DNA from: Nocardia aurantia
Lineage (GTDB): Bacteria > Actinomycetota > Actinomycetes > Mycobacteriales > Mycobacteriaceae
Assembly (NCBI RefSeq): GCF_009604425.1
Contig: NZ_WEGI01000014.1
Coordinates: 62,001-126,000 of the forward strand
Length of the DNA: 64,000 nt
Direction: 5' to 3'
Of this stretch, positions 34,744 to 43,575 are shown piece by piece; within the stretch, counting starts at the first letter, position 1; each line of letters begins with the position of its first letter. Under the pieces are notes generated by a model, which was not told where the DNA came from, ran no database searches, and saw only the letters and a program-made list of their open reading frames with translations. A program made the translations under genes and the position numbers.

Positions 34744-35361
34744 TCATCCGCGGTCGAGAGCCCGAACCAGCAGATCCCGGATCTCGGCCAGACTCTCCTC
34801 CACCGACCGGCTGCGGGCATCGGCGGCCAGGACCTGCTGTTCGACCCGCGAAATACGCAGATCCTGCTGGTCCTGGCGTTCCCGGGACTGGCTGCCGAGC
34901 GCGTTGATCGCCGTCATCAGCTGCCGGAACCGATCGGTGAACTGGGCCTCCGACTCGGCGAAACGCTTGTCCATCCGCTCGTTCAACTCGGCGATCCGCC
35001 GATCCGCGCGCGCATCGGTCTCGGTGAAACGCTCGTCCAGTCGCGCGTTCGACTCCGCGATCCAGCGCTGCGCCCGCTCGTCGGTTGCCGCGAAATGTTT
35101 GTCCACGTGCGCGTTCGACTCCGCGATGCGGCGTTCCGTGCGTTCATCGGTCTCGGCGAAACGGCGGTCGATCCCGTCGAACCGTGCGTCGACAGCGTCG
35201 AACCGCTGCTCGTGGCGGTCCAGCTGTGCGACGATGCGGTCCGCCTGCTCGCCGGTGCGGGCCGTCGTCGCGGCGATCGCGGTCAGCGCCGCGGTGGTCT
35301 GCGCGCGATCGGCCTCCAGCGCGGCGACGCGGGTCTCGAGCTCGGGGACGGTGGGCGACAT
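34744..35361 (-). CDS. Coiled-coil protein with 22-residue repeats, unknown function
   Basis: The 205-residue protein is almost wholly charged helix. From about residue 60 three ~22-residue repeats are evident, each like RRIAESNARLDERFTETDAR. No Cys, membrane segment or signal peptide was seen. It probably forms a long soluble coiled coil. The antisense frames are open because of the repeat, so base-level support is moderate, but the heptad-like periodicity argues for real coding. The ATG is at 35361. Confidence 0.68.
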   Translation of the reverse strand: MSPTVPELETRVAALEADRAQTTAALTAIAATTARTGEQADRIVAQLDRHEQRFDAVDARFDGIDRRFAETDERTERRIAESNAHVDKHFAATDERAQRWIAESNARLDERFTETDARADRRIAELNERMDKRFAESEAQFTDRFRQLMTAINALGSQSRERQDQQDLRISRVEQQVLAADARSRSVEESLAEIRDLLVRALDRG

Positions 35362-35492
35362 GTCGTGATCTTATCCGTGACCGGCTCGTGGCCGCACCGT
35401 GATTCGGCGTGGTGGCCAGGACACACCTGTGATCGTGGAACGGGTGTGTGATGGTGGCCGCGATTGTGCTCACGGCCGCTCGCGCTGGCACG

Positions 35493-37370
35493 ATGAGTCG
35501 GGTGGAGATCGCAGTCGGGCTGGTGGTGCTGGTCGCGGTGGCCGTGGCGCTGGCCGCGCTGGCGCGCCGCATGGGTGTGGCCGAACCGTTGTTGCTGACC
35601 GTCGCGGGCGTGGCCGCGTCCTACATACCGATGGTGCCGCGCGTCGACATCAACCCGGAGATCGTGATCCTGGGCCTGCTGCCGCCGCTGGTGTACACCG
35701 CCGCGATCGGCACCTCCCTGGTGGAGTTCCGGCCCAAGAAACTGTCCATCGCGTTGCTGTCGGTGGGGCTGGTGCTGTTCACCACGTTCGCCGTCGCGGT
35801 GGTCGTGTGGCGGATGCTGGGGGTGCCGTTCGCGACCGCGGTCGCCATCGGCGCGGTGGTCTCGCCGCCGGATTCGGTGGCGGCCACCGCGATCGCCCGC
35901 CGCGTCGGCATGCCGCGGCGCATCGTCACCCTGCTCGAGGGCGAGGCCCTGTTCAACGACGCGACCGCGCTGGTCGCACTGCGCACCGCGGTCGCCGCGT
36001 CCGCGGGCGCGTTCAGCATCTGGGAAGCGGGCGCGAACTTCGTCTGGGCCACCGTCGGCGGCGCGGCCATCGGCGCCGTCGCCGCCGGAGTGCTGGCCGT
36101 GCTGCGGCTGCGCATCGTCGACCCCGTCCTCGACACCAGTGTGTCGCTGGTCGCGCCGTTCGCGGCGTACCTGCCCGCCGAGGGCGTGCATGCCTCCGGC
36201 GTGATCGCCGGAGTGGTGTGCGGCCTGATCCTCGGCCAGGGCGCACCGGTCTGGCAGACCGCCGCCTCCCGGGTCGCCGAACGCACCAACTGGCGCACCA
36301 TCCAGTTCATCCTGGAGAACGCGGTGTTCTTCCTGATGGGGCTGCAGGTACGGCACATCCTCGAAGACGCCTGGCACGGCGGACTATCGCACACCACCCT
36401 CCTGATCACCTGCCTGGCGGTGCTGGCCACCGTCATCCTCGCCCGCCCGATCTGGTGCTTCCCGTCCACCTACTTCGCCTGGTTCGTCGAATCACGCCCG
36501 CGCGGCAAACCCGCTCCGGCGTGGACGGCCCCGGCGGTCGTGTCGTGGGCGGGCATGCGCGGCGTGGTCACCCTCGCCGGCGCCCTGCTGCTCCCCGAGA
36601 GCACCCCGCAACTGGCCACCCTGAAACTGCTGGCCCTGGTCATCGTCGGCGGCACCCTGTTGATGCAGGGCATCTCACTGCCGTGGCTGATCCGGCTGCT
36701 GCGATTGCGCGGCCCCAGCCGCGCGGAGGACGCCCTGCAGAGCGCGAACCTGTTGCAGCAGGCCACCACCGCGGGCCTGGCCGCCCTGCAGACCGAGATC
36801 GCCCCGGAGACCCCGCCGGAGATCGTCGCCGCCCTCGAGGACCGGGTCACCCGCCGCGCCAACACGGCCTGGGAGCAACTGGGCCGCGCGGAATCGCTGC
36901 GCGTCACCCCCAGCGGCGAATATCGGCGCCTGCGGCTGGCGATGCTGCGCGCCGAACGCGAAACCGTGCTGCGCGTCCGCGATTCCGGCACCGTCGACCA
37001 CGAGGTCCTCCAATATGTGATGGCACAACTGGACATGGAGGAGTCCATCATCGACCGGGTCATCGAGCCCGGCGAATTCGACGCCGCCGACCCGGCGGCC
37101 GTCCCCGCCACCGGCGGCTGCGAGCACCTGCGCGAGGCCGTGCAGGTCCGCGTCCCCGACACCCCGGACCTGTGCGCGGAATGCGTTGCCCAGGGCCTGG
37201 TCTGGGTACATCTGCGCATGTGCCTCACCTGTGGGCACGTCGCCTGCTGCGACTCGTCGCCGGGCAACCACGCCACCGGGCACTTCCACACCACCGGCCA
37301 CCCGGTGATGCGCAGCGTCGAACCCGGCGAATCGTGGCGGTGGTGCTACCTCGACGAGATCCTCGGCTGA
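35493..37370 (+). CDS. Na+/H+ antiporter with C-terminal UBP-type zinc finger
   Basis: The ~625-residue protein has a CPA1/NhaP exchanger domain with ~12 hydrophobic segments. The key motifs are SPPDSVAATAIARRVG, LLEGEALFNDATALV (ion-binding ND), ENAVFFLMGLQ and SWAGMRGVVTLAGALLLP. A cytoplasmic helical linker follows. The last ~85 residues form a ZnF-UBP domain with ligands in CEHL, CAEC, CLTCGH, CC, HATGHFHTTGHP. In eukaryotes that finger binds ubiquitin C-termini; its bacterial role is unknown. ATG 35493 is used, but ATG 35451 is possible. Confidence 0.88.
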   Translation: MSRVEIAVGLVVLVAVAVALAALARRMGVAEPLLLTVAGVAASYIPMVPRVDINPEIVILGLLPPLVYTAAIGTSLVEFRPKKLSIALLSVGLVLFTTFAVAVVVWRMLGVPFATAVAIGAVVSPPDSVAATAIARRVGMPRRIVTLLEGEALFNDATALVALRTAVAASAGAFSIWEAGANFVWATVGGAAIGAVAAGVLAVLRLRIVDPVLDTSVSLVAPFAAYLPAEGVHASGVIAGVVCGLILGQGAPVWQTAASRVAERTNWRTIQFILENAVFFLMGLQVRHILEDAWHGGLSHTTLLITCLAVLATVILARPIWCFPSTYFAWFVESRPRGKPAPAWTAPAVVSWAGMRGVVTLAGALLLPESTPQLATLKLLALVIVGGTLLMQGISLPWLIRLLRLRGPSRAEDALQSANLLQQATTAGLAALQTEIAPETPPEIVAALEDRVTRRANTAWEQLGRAESLRVTPSGEYRRLRLAMLRAERETVLRVRDSGTVDHEVLQYVMAQLDMEESIIDRVIEPGEFDAADPAAVPATGGCEHLREAVQVRVPDTPDLCAECVAQGLVWVHLRMCLTCGHVACCDSSPGNHATGHFHTTGHPVMRSVEPGESWRWCYLDEILG

Positions 37371-37377
37371 CCCGGGT

Positions 37378-38829
37378 CTACCGCCGCCAGTCGGCGGTAT
37401 CGCCGGACAACGCCGACAACGGCCCGTGGCAGCCGTCGGCGAGCCGTTTCACGATCTCGGCGAACCGGTCCACGAACCCGGCCACCGTACAGCGATCGAA
37501 CAACGCGATCGGATACAGCAGCCCGCCGTCGATCCCGGCCGGCGCGCCGGTCGCGTCGTAACGCTCGGCCAGCCCGAACTCGAAGTCGTGCTTGGCGAAA
37601 CGCACGCCCGCCGGCACCTCGGTGATCGACAACCCGTCCGGCTCGTCACCGGTTTCCGCCGCCCCGCGCTGCAGGATCAGCGTGGCCTGGAACAACGGAT
37701 CCGCCGCATCCTGCGCCAGACTGCGCAGCAACCGCGGATTGGGCGTATCCGGATGCGCGAACCCGGCCAGGCTCACCCGCCGCACCTGCTCGATCAGATC
37801 GTCGACATCGTGAGCGCGATCCAGCCGCACCCGCATCAGCACATCGTCGGAGAAATTACCGACCAGATCGGTCAGCACCCGATGATCACGCCCGGCGACC
37901 GCAGTCGCCACCGTCACATCCGCGCACTGCGTGAACGCGCCCATCGCCAGCGCGAACGCGGTCTGCAACACCATGAACAGACTGCCGCGCGACCGCTGCG
38001 CCCGATCCAGCAACTGCCGGTGCGTCTCCGCGTCGAAGGCGACCGCGACACTGTCGCCGGTGATGTCGCGCTCCCGCGGCCGCGGCCGGTCGTAGGGCAT
38101 CGGCAACCGGCCCGGCCGTCCCGCCAGCGCATTGGACCAGTACCGCCACTGCTGCCCGGCCCGGCTGAACGGGTCGGCGAGGTCGCCCAGCGACTCGTGT
38201 TTCCACAGCGTGTAATCGACATAGTCCACCGGCAGCGGCGTCCACACCGGCGGCTGCCCGGCAGCGCGCGCCAGATACGCCGTCACCAGATCCCGCAGCA
38301 GCGGCTGGATCGACGCCCCGTCCAACGCGATGTGATGCACCACCAGCGCCAGCACCGCGTCCTGCTCCCCGAGCAGATGGACGTCCGCCCGGATCGGGAT
38401 CTGCGTGGCCAGATCGAAGTCGTGACAAGCGAATTCGGCCAGCCGCGCCGCCAGCTCGGCCTCCGTCGAGCGGTGCACCCGCACCTCGGGCACCACATCC
38501 ACCACCACCTGCGCGGCGCCGCGCTCGGTCAGCGGATGCAGCGTACGCAGCGGAAGATGCCGGACCACGACATCACCGACGGCCGCCACCAGCGCCGCCG
38601 CATCGATGGCCATGCCCCGAATCCGGTACGCGCGCACCATGTTCCAGTCCATCGACCGGCCACGATGCGAATCGTCCCAGATCCGTTCCTGCGCCGGGGC
38701 CAGCGGCACGTACTCCGGCCGCGGCCGTCGTTCGAGCGGTACCGGCCGCGCCGGTGCCAACGCCGGGCCCGCCGCGGCCGGCTCGGACGTGGCAACCCCC
38801 GTGCGGAGTTCCGTCCTGGGGTTGAACAA
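37378..38829 (-). CDS. Stand-alone condensation-domain protein
   Basis: The 483-residue protein is a single NRPS-type condensation domain with the catalytic HHxxxDG as VHHIALDGAS near residue 165, YVDYTLWKHE, and GNFSDDVLMRVRL as the DFGWG-region equivalent. No adenylation or carrier domain is fused or adjacent. It may acylate a metabolite or act on a carrier elsewhere. The predicted start is TTG 38829 with GAAGGG eight bases upstream. It is convergent with the antiporter (7-bp gap). Confidence 0.85.
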   Translation of the reverse strand: MFNPRTELRTGVATSEPAAAGPALAPARPVPLERRPRPEYVPLAPAQERIWDDSHRGRSMDWNMVRAYRIRGMAIDAAALVAAVGDVVVRHLPLRTLHPLTERGAAQVVVDVVPEVRVHRSTEAELAARLAEFACHDFDLATQIPIRADVHLLGEQDAVLALVVHHIALDGASIQPLLRDLVTAYLARAAGQPPVWTPLPVDYVDYTLWKHESLGDLADPFSRAGQQWRYWSNALAGRPGRLPMPYDRPRPRERDITGDSVAVAFDAETHRQLLDRAQRSRGSLFMVLQTAFALAMGAFTQCADVTVATAVAGRDHRVLTDLVGNFSDDVLMRVRLDRAHDVDDLIEQVRRVSLAGFAHPDTPNPRLLRSLAQDAADPLFQATLILQRGAAETGDEPDGLSITEVPAGVRFAKHDFEFGLAERYDATGAPAGIDGGLLYPIALFDRCTVAGFVDRFAEIVKRLADGCHGPLSALSGDTADWRR

Positions 38830-39026
38830 GTGCCGATCCCTTCACCGCAACGCCATCAACCAACGCTCCGGAAGCTAAGTTTCCGGTATAACGCTTTGGT
38901 TACCACCTGGTCGCAAACAAATCAAGAGCAGCCGGGCGGGACCGAACGGCCAGGCCGCAGGTCACAGCCGGGACACAGGTGCGCGCACGCAACAGGAACG
39001 ACAGCGACTCACTAGTGTCTGCGCAC

Positions 39027-40007
39027 ATGACCCCCGATATCCCCATCGAGTGGCTCATCGATTCCGATCCCACCCTGCGCTGGCAGGTCGAACGCGACCT
39101 CCTCCACGCACCCGAGCACATCTGGACCGCGACCCGCGCCCGCATCCCCCACGAAGGCCACGGCGCCCGCCTGCTCGCCCTCCAGGACCCCGACGGCCAA
39201 TGGGCCGGCGGCGCCTTCTTCCCCGCCGACCACGACCCCCACAATCCCGACAACCCCGGCCAGCCCTGGACCGCCACCACCTGGACCCTCAACACCCTCC
39301 GCGAATGGGGCCTCGACCCCGCCGTCCTCCAGAAGAACCACACCGCCGAACGACTCGCGGAACACTCTCGCTGGGAATACCAGAACCTCCCCTACTGGGG
39401 AGGCGAAGTCGACTGCTGCATCAACGGCTGGACCCTCGCCAACGGCGCCTGGCTCGGCGCCGACGTCACCGCCATCGCCGACTGGTTCGTCGAACACCAG
39501 TTGCCCGACGGCGGCTGGAACTGCGAATGGATCAACGGCGCCACCCGCTCCTCCTACCACTCCACCCTCAACGCCCTCAAAGGCCTGCTCGCCCACGAGA
39601 TCGCCACCGGCGGCACCACCGCCACCCGGGCCGCCCGCCACACCGGCGAGCAATACCTGTTGCGACGCAACCTGTTCCGCCGCCTGTCCACCGGACAACC
39701 CGTCGCCGACTGGACCACCAACCTCATCCATCCACCCCGCTGGACCTACAACATCCTCAACGCCGCCGACCACTTCCGCACCGCCGCCCTCCACGACCAC
39801 ACCCCACCGGACCCCCGCATGACCGACGCCATCGAACTCATCCGCACCGCCCGACACCCCGACGGCACCTGGCACCAAGGAAAACCCCACCCTGGCACCG
39901 TCTGGTTCCCCACCGACCCGCCCCAAAACCAACCCTCCCCATGGCTCACCTTCCACGCCACCCGCCTACTCACCTGGTGGGACACCGCCCACGAACCGAC
40001 ACGGTGA
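39027..40007 (+). CDS. Squalene-cyclase-like alpha/alpha-barrel protein (QW motifs)
   Basis: The 326-residue protein has three QW-type motifs (QDPDGQW, QLPDGGW, RHPDGTW) typical of the (alpha/alpha) barrel of triterpene cyclases and prenyltransferases. It is half the length of squalene-hopene cyclase and lacks a DxDD motif, so cyclase activity is doubtful. A Cys pair lies in EVDCCINGW. ATG 39027 was chosen because the family starts at PIEWLIDSDP. A TATAAC element at 38887 could be its -10 box. Its codon choice (very C-rich) differs from neighbours. Confidence 0.7.
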   Translation: MTPDIPIEWLIDSDPTLRWQVERDLLHAPEHIWTATRARIPHEGHGARLLALQDPDGQWAGGAFFPADHDPHNPDNPGQPWTATTWTLNTLREWGLDPAVLQKNHTAERLAEHSRWEYQNLPYWGGEVDCCINGWTLANGAWLGADVTAIADWFVEHQLPDGGWNCEWINGATRSSYHSTLNALKGLLAHEIATGGTTATRAARHTGEQYLLRRNLFRRLSTGQPVADWTTNLIHPPRWTYNILNAADHFRTAALHDHTPPDPRMTDAIELIRTARHPDGTWHQGKPHPGTVWFPTDPPQNQPSPWLTFHATRLLTWWDTAHEPTR

Positions 40008-40008
40008 C

Positions 40009-40059
40009 CCGCGTTCGGCAACGGTGAAACCCGTCAGCCGCGTTCGGCAACGGTGAAAC
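40009..40059. repeat. Two exact 22-bp direct repeats
   Basis: A 22-bp sequence beginning ccgcgttcggcaacggtg occurs at 40009-40030 and again at 40038-40059, seven bases apart. The first copy begins two bases after the QW-protein stop codon. It contains no palindrome. It may be a duplication or a tandem binding site. Confidence 0.8.
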
Positions 40060-40191
40060 TGGGCAGCGCCCGCGCCCAGCACCGACCCCGCGGGCTCGGC
40101 CCGGTCGGCTCGGCCCGGTACCGGGCCGCACGACCCGGAACGCGGGGTCACGGCCGGGACATCGGATTCGCCCGGGCATTACTGTGGGCTG

Positions 40192-41244
40192 GTGCACACC
40201 GGTCAGAACCCCGTCGACACCGAGGACATCGTCACGGGCACCGAGCCGAGCCCGGCTGCCGAGGCGGGGGAGAACCCCGGCACCGGATTCAGCACCGACA
40301 CCGCATCCGGCGCAGGCACCCCGGCCGACTCGGACACCGGAGCCAATGCCGGGCACGCCGGAACCGCCGCCAGGGACGCCGGAACCGCCGCCAGGCATGC
40401 CGCGGTCGACGCCAGGCATGCCGCGGCCGACACCAGGGACACCGCGGTCGACACCGGGGATATCGCGGTCGACACCGGGGATATCGGCACAGAGGACGCC
40501 GATAGCAGCAAGGGGGACATCGACACCGACGCAGAGGTTACCGGCGCCGCAAACGGCGACAGCGACGGCAAGCACTCCACCGGCGCGGAGACTACCGGCG
40601 CGGAGACGAGCGACGCCGAGACGGGCGGCGGCCGCACCGGTGATGGCGGATCCCGGCTGTGGGGCGGCACCACACTCGCGGCGCGGCGGCAGGCCCGCCG
40701 CACAGCGCTGCTCGAGGCCGCGCTGGACCTCATCGGCGAAGCCGGCGCCGCCGCGGTGACCATGCGCGCGGTGTGCCGGCGCGCCGGGCTCACCGACCGC
40801 TACTTCTACGAGAGCTTCACCGGCCGCGACGACCTGCTCGACACCCTGTACCGGCAGGTCGCCGACGAATTCCTCGATCCCATGACCGCGTTCGCCGCCG
40901 CGGCAGACTACGACCGCGACCGCCTCGTCGCCGCCACCCTGGTCGACAAGGTGCTCGACGACCCTCGCAAATCGCGACTGTTCCTCGTCGAACCGTATTC
41001 GTCGACCGGTCTGGGGCAGACCACGATCGCGGTGATGCCCGCCTTCACGCGGCTGCTGCAGGACCATCTGTTCAGCGACATCACCGACCCCGACCAGCGC
41101 CGACTGGCCGCGGTCACCATGGCCGCCGGCAACGCCGGCATGTTCTCTGCCTGGCTCGGCGGTTCACTCAAAGCCGGCCGCGCCCAGATCATCGACCACA
41201 TCGTCGCCGTGCTCACCGCCTACCGCTCGATGTACCAGGACTGA
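40192..41244 (+). CDS. TetR regulator with a 150-residue disordered N-terminus
   Basis: The C-terminal ~200 residues are a normal TetR regulator: ARRTALLEAALDLIGEAGA, VCRRAGLTDRYFYESF and TGRDDLLDTLYRQV. The first ~150 residues are low-complexity, rich in Asp, Ala, Thr and Gly, with short repeats such as AVDTGDIAVDTGDI and GTAARDAGTAARHAA. If translated from GTG 40192 the protein carries a long acidic tail before the HTH; the DNA repeats could also be non-coding with a start nearer residue 150. A strong terminator hairpin follows the stop. Confidence 0.75.
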   Translation: MHTGQNPVDTEDIVTGTEPSPAAEAGENPGTGFSTDTASGAGTPADSDTGANAGHAGTAARDAGTAARHAAVDARHAAADTRDTAVDTGDIAVDTGDIGTEDADSSKGDIDTDAEVTGAANGDSDGKHSTGAETTGAETSDAETGGGRTGDGGSRLWGGTTLAARRQARRTALLEAALDLIGEAGAAAVTMRAVCRRAGLTDRYFYESFTGRDDLLDTLYRQVADEFLDPMTAFAAAADYDRDRLVAATLVDKVLDDPRKSRLFLVEPYSSTGLGQTTIAVMPAFTRLLQDHLFSDITDPDQRRLAAVTMAAGNAGMFSAWLGGSLKAGRAQIIDHIVAVLTAYRSMYQD

Positions 41245-41246
41245 TC

Positions 41247-41294
41247 GCGCAACCGTGCATCGGCGGCAAACCGGCAGTCGCCGCACGGTTGCGC
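41247..41294. terminator. Hairpin terminator after the TetR gene
   Basis: Perfect 12-bp arms GCGCAACCGTGC (41247-41258) and complement (41283-41294) enclose a 24-base loop with a further CGGCG/CGCCG pairing. It starts three bases after the TGA at 41244. No T-run follows. Confidence 0.65.
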
Positions 41295-41642
41295 TGCCAC
41301 TGCCCGCGACCCGCATCCGGGCCCGGCGCTCGTCGCGGTGAAGAACGCGAGATCGACGTCCAGCACAGTTCCTTGTTCATCACGACAGTGAGCAGATTCT
41401 CCGCCCCCGGCTCGGCCACCCGGACAACATCGAAGAACACCACGGCCCGGTGCGTGGCGGCCTCGGACCGCACCGATGACCGTGCTGCTGTTCGCGTCGT
41501 GACGGCGGCCGGGTCAAGACGACGTGGGCGCTCAGGCGGTAGTGGTCCGCACCGTAAGGTGACCGAGCTGCCGTTCCGGGCCGTGCCGGCGGCCGGGTCT
41601 GCGCCGAACCGCCCGCCGACGACCGCCGCGAAAGACGACCGG
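41295..41642. other. Gene-free gap between TetR and the FAD monooxygenase
   Basis: No gene is supported in these ~350 bp. A minus-strand frame spans 41213-41695 but overlaps both neighbours' ends and has no family resemblance, so I treat it as a shadow. No repeats or clear promoters were seen. Confidence 0.5.
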
Positions 41643-43169
41643 TTACGCCGCACCGAACCAGCGGTCCAGCGCCGCACGCAGCCCCGCGGGATCATTGCCG
41701 GCCCACGCGACGACGCCGTCCGGTCGCACTAGCATCGACGGAAGATCGTGCGACTCGATGGGTTTCGTGGTGACAAGCCGTACCCGCGGCCGGGTGGCGA
41801 CCGCCGCGCCCAGCGCCGGATCACCGGCCGGATCGAACAGGACGGCGTTGCCGTCGGTGAAATGCTCACCGAGGTGGCTGCCGTCGGCCAGTTCCGCGTC
41901 GGGGGCGACCGCGCCGACCAGTGGATGCGTGTCGCCGAGGTCGTAGCGGTGCAGTACCCCGGCGATCCGCGCCGAGACCGCGGTCGCCCCGTCGATGGTC
42001 GCCAGCAACTCGGCGACGACCGCACGCAACGCGCGGCTGCGAGTATCGGTGCGCATCAACGCCACCTGCGCGCGGGTCCAGTCCAGCACCCACGCGCCGA
42101 TCGGGTGCCGCTCCCGGGTGTAGGTGTCCAGCAGGTCGGTACCCGCGGTGCCGTGCACGACCGCGGCCAGCTTCCAGCCCAGGTTCACCGCGTCGCCGAT
42201 CCCGAGGTTCAGGCCCTGGCCCCCGAACGGCGAATGCACGTGCGCGGCGTCACCGGCCAGCAGGATCCGGCCCTTGCGGTACTCGGGGACCTGCCGGGTG
42301 TTGTCGGTGAACCGGGTCGCCGACAACACCTTCGTGATCGTCACCGGCACGCCGGTCACCCGCTGGAAGCTGCCCGCCAGCTCGGCCGCGGTGACCGGCT
42401 CGGTGCGATCCGCGGGCGGACCGTCCAGCTCGACGGTCAGGATCCGGCCCGGCGTCGGCCCGTACACGTAGATCCCGGTGTCGGTGGCGTGCCAGCCGCG
42501 CGGCACCTCCTCGGCGCCGGTCATCTCCACCACGGCCTGTCGGCCGGTGATCTCCGGATCCAGCCCCGGGAATTCGAAACCGGCCAGTTTGCGGACGGTA
42601 CTGCGACCACCGTCGCAGCCGACCAGCCACGAAGCCCGCACCCGCTGCTCGCCGCACTCGACGACGACACCGCCGGCGTCCTCGGTGAAACCATCGATCT
42701 CGACGCCGCGGCGGACCTCCACCCCGAGCTCGCCGGCCCGGTCGGCGAGCAGCGCCTCGATACCCTGCTGGTCGATCAACCGGATATCGGCGGCCGGGCC
42801 CAGCCCCGCGAACGCCGGATCCGTGTCGTCGACATCGTCGGCGAACAACATCAGCCCCGCGAAATGCGCGCCGACCGGCCGGCGCGGCGGTGGCCCCGCC
42901 GGCGCACCGGACCCGGGTCCGGCCGCCGCCGCGAACGCGGCGATCCGGTCCAGCACCGCCTGCTGCCGTTCCCGCAGCCGCGGCAACAGCCCACGCCGGT
43001 ACAACGCCTGCGCCGTCGGCACGGTGATCGACCCCGCCTTCAACGTCGGGTCCGGCTCCGGAAGCCGCTCCACCACCAGCACATCCACCCCGGCCAACGC
43101 CAGTTCACACGCCAGCATCAGGCCCACCGGACCTGCGCCGGCCACCACCACATCATGCGATTCGTTCAT
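41643..43169 (-). CDS. FAD-dependent monooxygenase (aromatic-ring hydroxylase / rifampicin-monooxygenase-like)
   Basis: The 508-residue flavoprotein belongs to class A monooxygenases that use NAD(P)H and O2. The dinucleotide motif is VVAGAGPVGLMLA at the N-terminus, the DG motif is GCDGGRSTVRK, and the GD motif is LLAGDAAHVHSPFGGQGLN. A thioredoxin-like C-terminal domain ends the protein. This layout is shared by polyketide and rifampicin hydroxylases; the substrate is unknown. ATG 43169 is chosen since the FAD motif follows at once. Confidence 0.9.
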   Translation of the reverse strand: MNESHDVVVAGAGPVGLMLACELALAGVDVLVVERLPEPDPTLKAGSITVPTAQALYRRGLLPRLRERQQAVLDRIAAFAAAAGPGSGAPAGPPPRRPVGAHFAGLMLFADDVDDTDPAFAGLGPAADIRLIDQQGIEALLADRAGELGVEVRRGVEIDGFTEDAGGVVVECGEQRVRASWLVGCDGGRSTVRKLAGFEFPGLDPEITGRQAVVEMTGAEEVPRGWHATDTGIYVYGPTPGRILTVELDGPPADRTEPVTAAELAGSFQRVTGVPVTITKVLSATRFTDNTRQVPEYRKGRILLAGDAAHVHSPFGGQGLNLGIGDAVNLGWKLAAVVHGTAGTDLLDTYTRERHPIGAWVLDWTRAQVALMRTDTRSRALRAVVAELLATIDGATAVSARIAGVLHRYDLGDTHPLVGAVAPDAELADGSHLGEHFTDGNAVLFDPAGDPALGAAVATRPRVRLVTTKPIESHDLPSMLVRPDGVVAWAGNDPAGLRAALDRWFGAA

Positions 43170-43575
43170 GAAAACCACAGTGCCGCCGCCGGATTGCCCG
43201 CACCTTGCGCGGCCTTGCACCCCCCTTGCACACCACTGGCAACCACCCTGGCCCGCTCACCGGCCCGGCCCGCCTCGAAGACCGAGTTGCGCTCGAATCA
43301 CCGAAGAGGGTGCGGCGGAACCGATTCCGCACCTACCCGACCGCCGAAGCCGAAGCCGACTGCTCTCACCTCGGACGCGGTGGCCGTGGACGCCCGCCCG
43401 CTCACCACGACTGTGCGGGTGGTGGCCGATCGCCGGGTGGAGCAGGCGTGGCCGGCGCGGCGACCCTGGTACCGGTCGCCGCGTCGACAATGCGATCGCC
43501 GGCCGCACACCCTCGCGCAACGCCTGCACGCGCAACACCGGTGGCCGACACCGCCGCCGGGAGCGCCGCGAGGAG
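43170..43575. other. Gene-free gap upstream of the FAD monooxygenase
   Basis: About 400 bp lie between the monooxygenase start and the end of the cysteine-synthase operon. The ORFs crossing it have no family resemblance. It must hold the monooxygenase promoter, but I see no convincing boxes, operator or terminator hairpin. Confidence 0.5.

Noticed and set aside
38868..38886. Small inverted repeat CCGGAA / TTCCGG upstream of the condensation-domain gene
   Set aside because: Only six-base arms in GC-rich DNA; too weak to call an operator without further copies.
41213..41695. Minus-strand ORF in the gap after the TetR gene, with a segment AVVFFDVVRVAEPG
   Set aside because: It overlaps the ends of both neighbouring genes, has no ribosome site and no recognised family; insufficient support as a gene or remnant.
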